From Porites lutea (taxonomy: Eukaryota > Cnidaria > Anthozoa > Scleractinia > Poritidae), in the NCBI RefSeq assembly GCF_958299795.1, contig NC_133204.1:5040539-5104538 (forward strand): a stretch of DNA of 64,000 nucleotides, read 5' to 3'. The first letter of the stretch is position 1. Each line of letters opens with the position of its first letter. The notes beneath the pieces are model-generated. The model was not told where the DNA came from. It did not search any database and saw only the letters and a program-made list of their open reading frames with translations. Of the stretch, positions 59,501 through 64,000 are shown piece by piece. The translations under genes and the position numbers were made by a program.

Positions 59501-59841
59501 TTAAAATAAAACAGTTGTGATACTAATTACATACCTTTCTTGAATGCAACAGCTTGGCAAAGCAAGTTCAGAGTGGATGAACAGCACTTTTGAGCAAATG
59601 AATTCACTGCCATAGCTTTTTCAGGAAAACCAAGTTCAAAGTAAGCCTGAGCAAAGCGGTAATGACCCTGAAACAAAGATTTCTTGAGCATTAAAATAGT
59701 CCTCTTCAGATTAGGGACTCACACAAGATGCCAGCATAATTACAAGATCCAGCATAGACTGGTTATGTATAGGTTGTAGTAAATACCTTTTCCCACTCTG
59801 GCTTGAGATACACTGCTCTCTTTGCATCAGACAGGGCCTCC
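50530..59841 (-). CDS. TPR and RING-H2 E3 ubiquitin ligase, TTC3-like (5' partial)
   Basis: Ten minus-strand exons recognised: 59787-59841, 59535-59667, 58114-58203, 57173-57310, 56434-56742, 55672-55768, 55092-55185, 54129-54167, 51193-51308 and 50530-50571 (stop TGA). First comes a tetratricopeptide repeat (EALSDAKRAVYLKPEWEK, GHYRFAQAYFELGFPEKAM), then a low-complexity Ser/Asp/Glu-rich linker (SDLDLSDNDSLPPLTFDSSD), then VNPLPLFLGLIRE and a complete C3H2C3 RING: CTIC...LPCSHLFHPQC...WLKM spliced to HATCPTCRDVLPH. A RING-H2 recruits E2 enzymes; the TPRs would bind substrates or Hsp70/90-type partners. The layout recalls TTC3, but the RING sequence is equally like Praja-type ligases, so no symbol is given. 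Exon 54129 ends in phase 0 and the RING exon needs phase 1, so one exon between them was missed. The 5' exons are beyond 59841 or off the window. Confidence 0.85.
51642..51705. repeat. Short foldback CCTGCAAACGGAGACGTATT
   Basis: tgcaaacggagacgtatttc and gaaatacgtctgcgtttgca form a hairpin with an 18-base loop, in the intron between the RING exon and its upstream exon. Confidence 0.75.
51909..52115. mobile_element. MITE beginning TTTTTAACCCTTTAAGCCCC, right end eroded
   Basis: The left end taaccctttaagccccaata and the internal gagaaaattgatgttggtca near the right end resemble a family I associate with coral genomes. The expected inverted right end has been lost. The ATG of the open frame at 52065-52400 falls inside it. 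Confidence 0.6.
54421..54840. mobile_element. Mariner-style element, CAGTCAACCCTCTA left end
   Basis: tacagtcaaccctctacttac with TA before CAGT, a G-rich core (ggggagggga..., agggagggggcttaatagag), right end near gatctacgg. In a TPR/RING gene intron. Confidence 0.55.
57835..58040. repeat. Dispersed repeat, copy A
   Basis: ttaacccagggtt ... gcattttctcagctaatttt ... caacaaaaagaattaaactg ... ccctgggttatcttaaccca; ends are weakly inverted (aacccagggtt / aaccctgggtt). Copy B at 60853-61055 is in the same orientation. Confidence 0.8.
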
Positions 59842-59994
59842 CTGTGGTTGGATCAGAAAAAAAGGACTGTGGCTAAGATTTGAAGTCCACAGGTGTATGC
59901 AAGTAGTAGGCTACTAACTTATGTCCAGAGATGTCTATCATAAAGAGTATCAATCTCACTAACTTGCAATTATCCTGCTAACCAACTTCACTTT

Positions 59995-60082
59995 CACGTT
60001 CTCTCTCCTACCCGTCAAGGGAGACCTGTCTCTCTCTTGCTCCATAGGGATGGGTAGGAGAGAATGCTAGGAACCAGGTTGC
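59995..60082. mobile_element. Foldback element, relative of 8880-8959
   Basis: acgttctctctcctacccgt and gggtaggagagaatgctagg with aaccaggtt at the right end. Confidence 0.7.
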
Positions 60083-60247
60083 CTGCTAACTAGATATCTG
60101 AAGTAGGCAGGGAATTGAATGGCAGGGTAGTTTTTCGATCAATTTAGTTTTCTGGAAAACTGACCACCCACCCCTTCCCTACGTGAACATTATCACTTAC
60201 TATGAGGGGTGATCTCCGCCAATATTCTGTTTCAAATTCCATTATGA

Positions 60248-60552
60248 CGAACCTGCAATTTCCGGTTCCATCATCAGAACCGAAATTAGACCCACAGAAC
60301 AGAAATTGAGAAGTCGGAACCGAAATTGAACCAACGGAACCGAAATTAACAAGTCAGAACCGAAATTGAACTAACAGAACTGAAATTAACGAGTCAGAAC
60401 CGAAATTGAACTAACAGAACAGAAATTACCAAGTTAGAACCGAAATTGAACTAACAGAACAGAAATTAACAAGTCAGAACCGAAATTAACAAGACAGAAC
60501 CGAAATTGAACCAACAGAACAGAAATTGACACAACCGTCAATTTCGGTTCTA
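60248..60552. repeat. 20-bp satellite with inverted caps
   Basis: About thirteen 20-bp units alternating between cagaaccgaaattgaactaa and cagaacagaaattaacaagt types (40-bp higher-order dimers). The array is preceded by caatttccggttc and closed by gtcaatttcggttct, the inverse of the unit, so both ends can fold onto the array. Confidence 0.9.
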
Positions 60553-60619
60553 AATGGGACTGGGGCCGTGAAGACAGCGCTGACCGAGTGAAGCCCGGGG
60601 AAAACCACTTTACTGCCGT

Positions 60620-60850
60620 ATGTATAATTCCAACATGGCTGCCAATGAGAGTGTGTTTCTTAGAAGTATCAGAGATGTTGTTGGAGAAGTGTTGAGAGAT
60701 CTGCGGGCTTCAGTCGCTGAAAGAACATTTTATCGCCTTGACTGGGTGCTAAATATTGTCAATAGGTACGCAGATTCGCTGAGTACGACTGTTGACCTAG
60801 ATCAAGTCCACTTTCTCCTTCGAGAAGCTCGCGAGTGTCTGTGTCTGTTA
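60620..60850 (+). other. Orphan open frame, possible first exon of a transposon-derived gene
   Basis: From ATG 60620 (or ATG 60635, MAANESVFLRSIRDVVGEVL) the frame codes a helical segment ending LDQVHFLLREARECL. After that it runs into dispersed repeat copy B, so the downstream residues are not genic. It resembles in style the helical N-termini of cnidarian integrase-core proteins, but no domain is certain. Confidence 0.35.
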
Positions 60851-60852
60851 GA

Positions 60853-61055
60853 TTTTAACCCGGCTCTCTTTTTTTTTCTATCAAAAGCATTGTCTCGGAT
60901 AATTTTCTCTATTCTTTTTAGAGTATCCAATCACCAAATTGTAGACAAAAAGAATTCAACTGAATTTGCTTTCTACGCTTTCATGTCTTAATTCATATTT
61001 CGCACTAACCCTGGGTTTATCTCAACCCAGCTGTGAACAACCCAGCCGTGGTGTT
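60853..61055. repeat. Dispersed repeat, copy B
   Basis: Same words as copy A: tcaaaagcattgtctcggat, gtagacaaaaagaattcaac, ccctgggtttatctcaaccc. Confidence 0.8.
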
Positions 61056-61753
61056 TATCCACATGGTACTCTGGGCACCAGATATCCCACCCCCCCCCCC
61101 CACCCCCCAATTTCGGATTAAAGAAATCTTGGTGAAAAAATGTCTCTCGCTTCCATTTGAGCTTCTGATGCAGTGAGTTGTTCTTTGGATTTTATTACAG
61201 GCTTCTGGAGCCAGGGTATATCCGGTAACTGGTCAAGTCGCCCGAAAGTCATCTCACCCGAAGTCATATCGCCCGAAACCAGAGTTATGTCGCCCGAAAT
61301 ACATAGTCATTTCGCCCGCAATTTTACTTCATTTCATTTCAGCGCTGTCGTTGTTCCTTGCTATGAACTATTAAAGCCGTTCATTCTACAGTAAAGATTC
61401 TAGTAATTATAAGCAGAACTGAATTTTTCACACATATCAGAAAGATACATTCAAGTTCTCTTAGTTTGATTTCTCGTATAAAAAACAACCTGAAACTTCT
61501 ACAGCGGTTTTTGTTGTATATTGTTAACCACACGAACAAAGCGTGTTAGCATCATTCCCCTTAGGATCAGACGCGGCATAAATTATCGCGACTTGTTTAG
61601 TTGTTCCTTGTTTCCTCAGGCGGTCCCACTTAAATTTTGATCCGGTTAACCATATATAAAGAGGGTAAATTAATAATAGCAACCTCATTCCGAGATAATC
61701 AGCTAGCTGAAACACGAGATCGTTACGCGTACGCAAAAGAATTATACAATCAG

Positions 61754-62174
61754 CCTTTATCCCTGTATCGAGTGCGGAAATGAAGTTCGACCATGCCAGC
61801 ATGCCCTCCAGTGCGACGATTGCGGCTTTTGGCAGCATCGTATCTGCCGGACTGGTATCGACCAAGCCACCTACCGTTTGGCAGTAATCAGAGGAAGAAT
61901 GGATTGGTTGTGTGTTGCATGTTCTCTTGCAGCATCGAACCCAAGTGACCGGGTCCCCGCTGCTGAGAGCACAAGAACCGACTTCGCCCAAGGTAAGGAA
62001 ATTTTAATTTTATTCTGAAACGAGAACTTAACCTTTCTAGGCCAAGTCTTTTCTTGAACATTTCTTTCCTTAACGAGTTTACGATAAAAATGCGGTTATA
62101 TTTTTGCTTTGCAGATCTTTCTCCAGAGTATCCGCCTCCTATTGACACCAGCCAGTCCATAAATAATTTCTCTG
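61754..62174 (+). CDS. PHD-type zinc finger exons (partial, probably element-derived)
   Basis: Two exons, 61754-61992 and 62115-62174, with a CAATCAG acceptor, an AAG|GTAAGG donor, a TTTGCAG acceptor and a CTG|GTGAGT donor. The first codes a complete C4HC3 pattern: CIEC, CDDC, HRIC, then DWLCVAC with the tryptophan two residues before the final pair as in PHD fingers. The spacing CIECGNEVRPCQHALQCDDC and the neighbouring WQHRICRTGI match a finger class I recall as multicopy in coral and amphioxus genomes, often beside transposase-like domains. PHD fingers usually read histone H3 tails; here it may serve an element protein. No start or stop was found. Confidence 0.6.
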
Positions 62175-62437
62175 GTGAGTAAAAAATAATATAACCTTAA
62201 ACTTTCCTTTCCTTAGAAGTAACTGAACTCAACCAGTATAAGAAGCTAACTTTAAAACTTAACACAGAAAAAGTAACACAATCGTAGAATGATTGACCGT
62301 CCTTAATTAACGTTAACTAGAACATCTCCACCTAGATGAAGACAAGAAGTTTTTTTCATTACACATTAAAACACCTTAAATATGGTTACATGTGGCCCTC
62401 AATCAAATTCAACAAGGCCTGAATGGGCCAAAGATCC

Positions 62438-63020
62438 TCAGTAAACAACACTGTTGGCAATGGACAACATTCCACGTATCCATAACTGTTCTGGGGAGTA
62501 GTTATGCTCAGAACTTAATGGGCCTCTGTTGTGTCCTTCCCAAAATAGCTTCAAGTTTTCATTAATCCTTGGAACAAATACAAAATGTAGTGCAAACAAA
62601 TGAAGCTCGTTTGTTGGATCCAATACACCAGAACTTTCCATGTGGTAAAATAAATGATAAAACACATATGTGCAACCGACAAAGACATCCCTCCATAACC
62701 TCTCTATTCTTTGATTGTGGACACTCCGCCCAGCAATGTGGCTTCCTCTGTCAGGATCTCGCATGGGGTGCAAAAGCATAAACAAAGCCACTTCTACATT
62801 TTCTCTACCTTTATCCGACCTTACTCTTGAAGGTAGCCCATAGCTTTGTACAGCTGTGTGAAACAACCTGAAGACAGTATTGGCACGGTTGTTTGTTGAC
62901 GCGTTTAGGTAGACAATCATTCTGGAATATCCGTCAATACCGCCATGGATGACAATTCTCCACCTGCTGTACATAATAATAACGATGATGATGATAATGT
63001 CAATCACACATCCAACGACA
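62438..63020 (-). mobile_element. Integrase-core (rve-type) domain fossil
   Basis: A minus-strand open segment with the DDE-type integrase pattern: [32 protein letters not shown], and [15 protein letters not shown] with the third acidic residue, then [15 protein letters not shown] and [12 protein letters not shown] splice-acceptor-like sequence precedes the domain. This integrase class occurs in many copies in cnidarians and fish. I cannot assign it to an LTR or other named family, and no terminal repeats were found nearby. Treated as a fragment of an old element. Confidence 0.75.
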
Positions 63021-64000
63021 CTTTCTTTGCTTTGCTTTGCCCGGAATCTCAATTCTGATGCAAAACCAAAGAAACTTTTGATCCTAAATAAGTACGGTAC
63101 AGATGATCCTTGGTTTAATGAACTTCAAGGTAACAAAGTCCTCAGTACTATGATCCTCAGTACTATGAATGATAATGTGTGGTTCCAGAAAATATCCATA
63201 CCCCCACCACGGAAGACACTTTGATTTGCACCCCCCCACCCCCCAGGATTTTCCGTTCCAGGGGGTCTTTGATGACCCCCCTCCCCCCAGGAATTTCCAG
63301 AATTTCAAAATGGGGACTTCGCTTACCACACTTTAGAAATTCAAAGTAGTTTGGGCACTTATAAACAAAGAAAGTTAATACTAAGTCAGTTATGAAAATA
63401 CGGAAGAATTTTATTACAACAGTGCAGCGTAAACGTTTGTTAAGTTTATTATTCAACCAAACTTTTAGCTTTTTCGCCATCACGTTTGCAAATTATGTCT
63501 GTGTTGTTTTTTGGTAAGCTTATAAATTAAGCTTAAACATTTGGTTTGCAAAGTTTAAACGTCGATTGTTCTACGTTTTTGTGTTTACTGCGACACGAAC
63601 GTTATGAAGAAAATGTAAGTTTCACCCGCTTAAACAACTTTGCAAACGGTAGCAAGAAAAACCCAGAAACTTACAAGGTTCCTGTCTGGCTGTTTTTATT
63701 TCTACAGATTTTGTCAGTTTCTTCAGGTTGACTATTATTTAAGGGCCGAAAACTTCACCAACACGTACATGCCAATGCGCTAGATTTCGTGAACGTCGTC
63801 ACGATTGCAGAATTTACTAGCCAGGTAGCCGGGCCTTGTGAAGGTCGAGCAAGAAATGGGAACGAAAGTATTCTCGTCTCATCGCATTTTTCATGAGTTT
63901 CCACGCACAGTAAACGCTGATAAAACATGAAACCTATCAAAAATGTGTGTCATGCATGTCAAGGAAGCGAAAAGGGATACTCAGTGAACAGAAGTGAAAG
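63021..64000. other. Right-edge sequence without recognised gene
   Basis: Contains a C-rich MITE-like block at about 63180-63310 (ccacgga... / ...ggaatttccagaa). No conserved exon seen. Confidence 0.55.

Overview
The window looks like nuclear DNA of a cnidarian, most likely a stony coral. This is inferred from AT-rich DNA, short exons with GT/AG borders, deeply conserved metazoan genes, a very dense population of short foldback/MITE elements, and LINE and integrase remnants of kinds I associate with coral genomes. No prokaryotic operons, CRISPR arrays, rRNA or tRNA genes were seen.

Layout from left to right. (1) 405-8431, minus: the first five coding exons of SELENBP1 (methanethiol oxidase), running off the left edge. 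Its introns hold a LINE 3' end with an (ATG)n tail, a 471-bp foldback element and a three-level nest of DNA elements. (2) 9353-13003: a 3.65-kb region bounded by inverted repeats of about 220 bp and filled with smaller elements, directly upstream of (3) 13472-25232, plus: a complete four-exon PEAK1/PRAG1-family pseudokinase scaffold (1570 aa). (4) 25.2-30.5 kb: gene-poor and repeat-rich. (5) 30561-31442, plus: a 293-aa multipass membrane protein of unknown function that appears internally duplicated. (6) 33511-36838, plus: GTF2A2 (TFIIA gamma), four exons, with an overlapping upstream ORF. (7) 39395-43333, minus: a five-exon SNAPC5-like gene, convergent with GTF2A2. (8) 44979-51308: a tandem duplication with a period of about 3.43 kb. 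It carries two intact intronless NmrA-like Rossmann reductases (44979-45881 and 48410-49300), each followed by an opposite-strand RING-H2 exon. The first RING exon is dead and the second is live. (9) 50530-59841, minus: the C-terminal part of a TPR plus acidic linker plus RING-H2 E3 ligase resembling TTC3. (10) 60.2-64 kb: a 20-bp satellite, a PHD-finger exon pair (plus) and an integrase-core fossil (minus).

The genes do not form a pathway. PEAK1 scaffolds tyrosine-kinase signalling. GTF2A2 and SNAPC5 are both basal transcription factors acting with TBP. SELENBP1 oxidises methanethiol. The TPR/RING protein is a ubiquitin ligase. PEAK1, GTF2A2 and SNAPC5 also lie together on human 15q22-q24, so their linkage here may be ancient.

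The most informative structural signals are: six short elements with perfect 9-bp target duplications; an occupied/empty site pair that fixes the ends of another element; the NmrA/RING tandem duplication; and the internally repeated membrane protein. All splice models were built by eye from phase and homology and have not been checked against transcripts.
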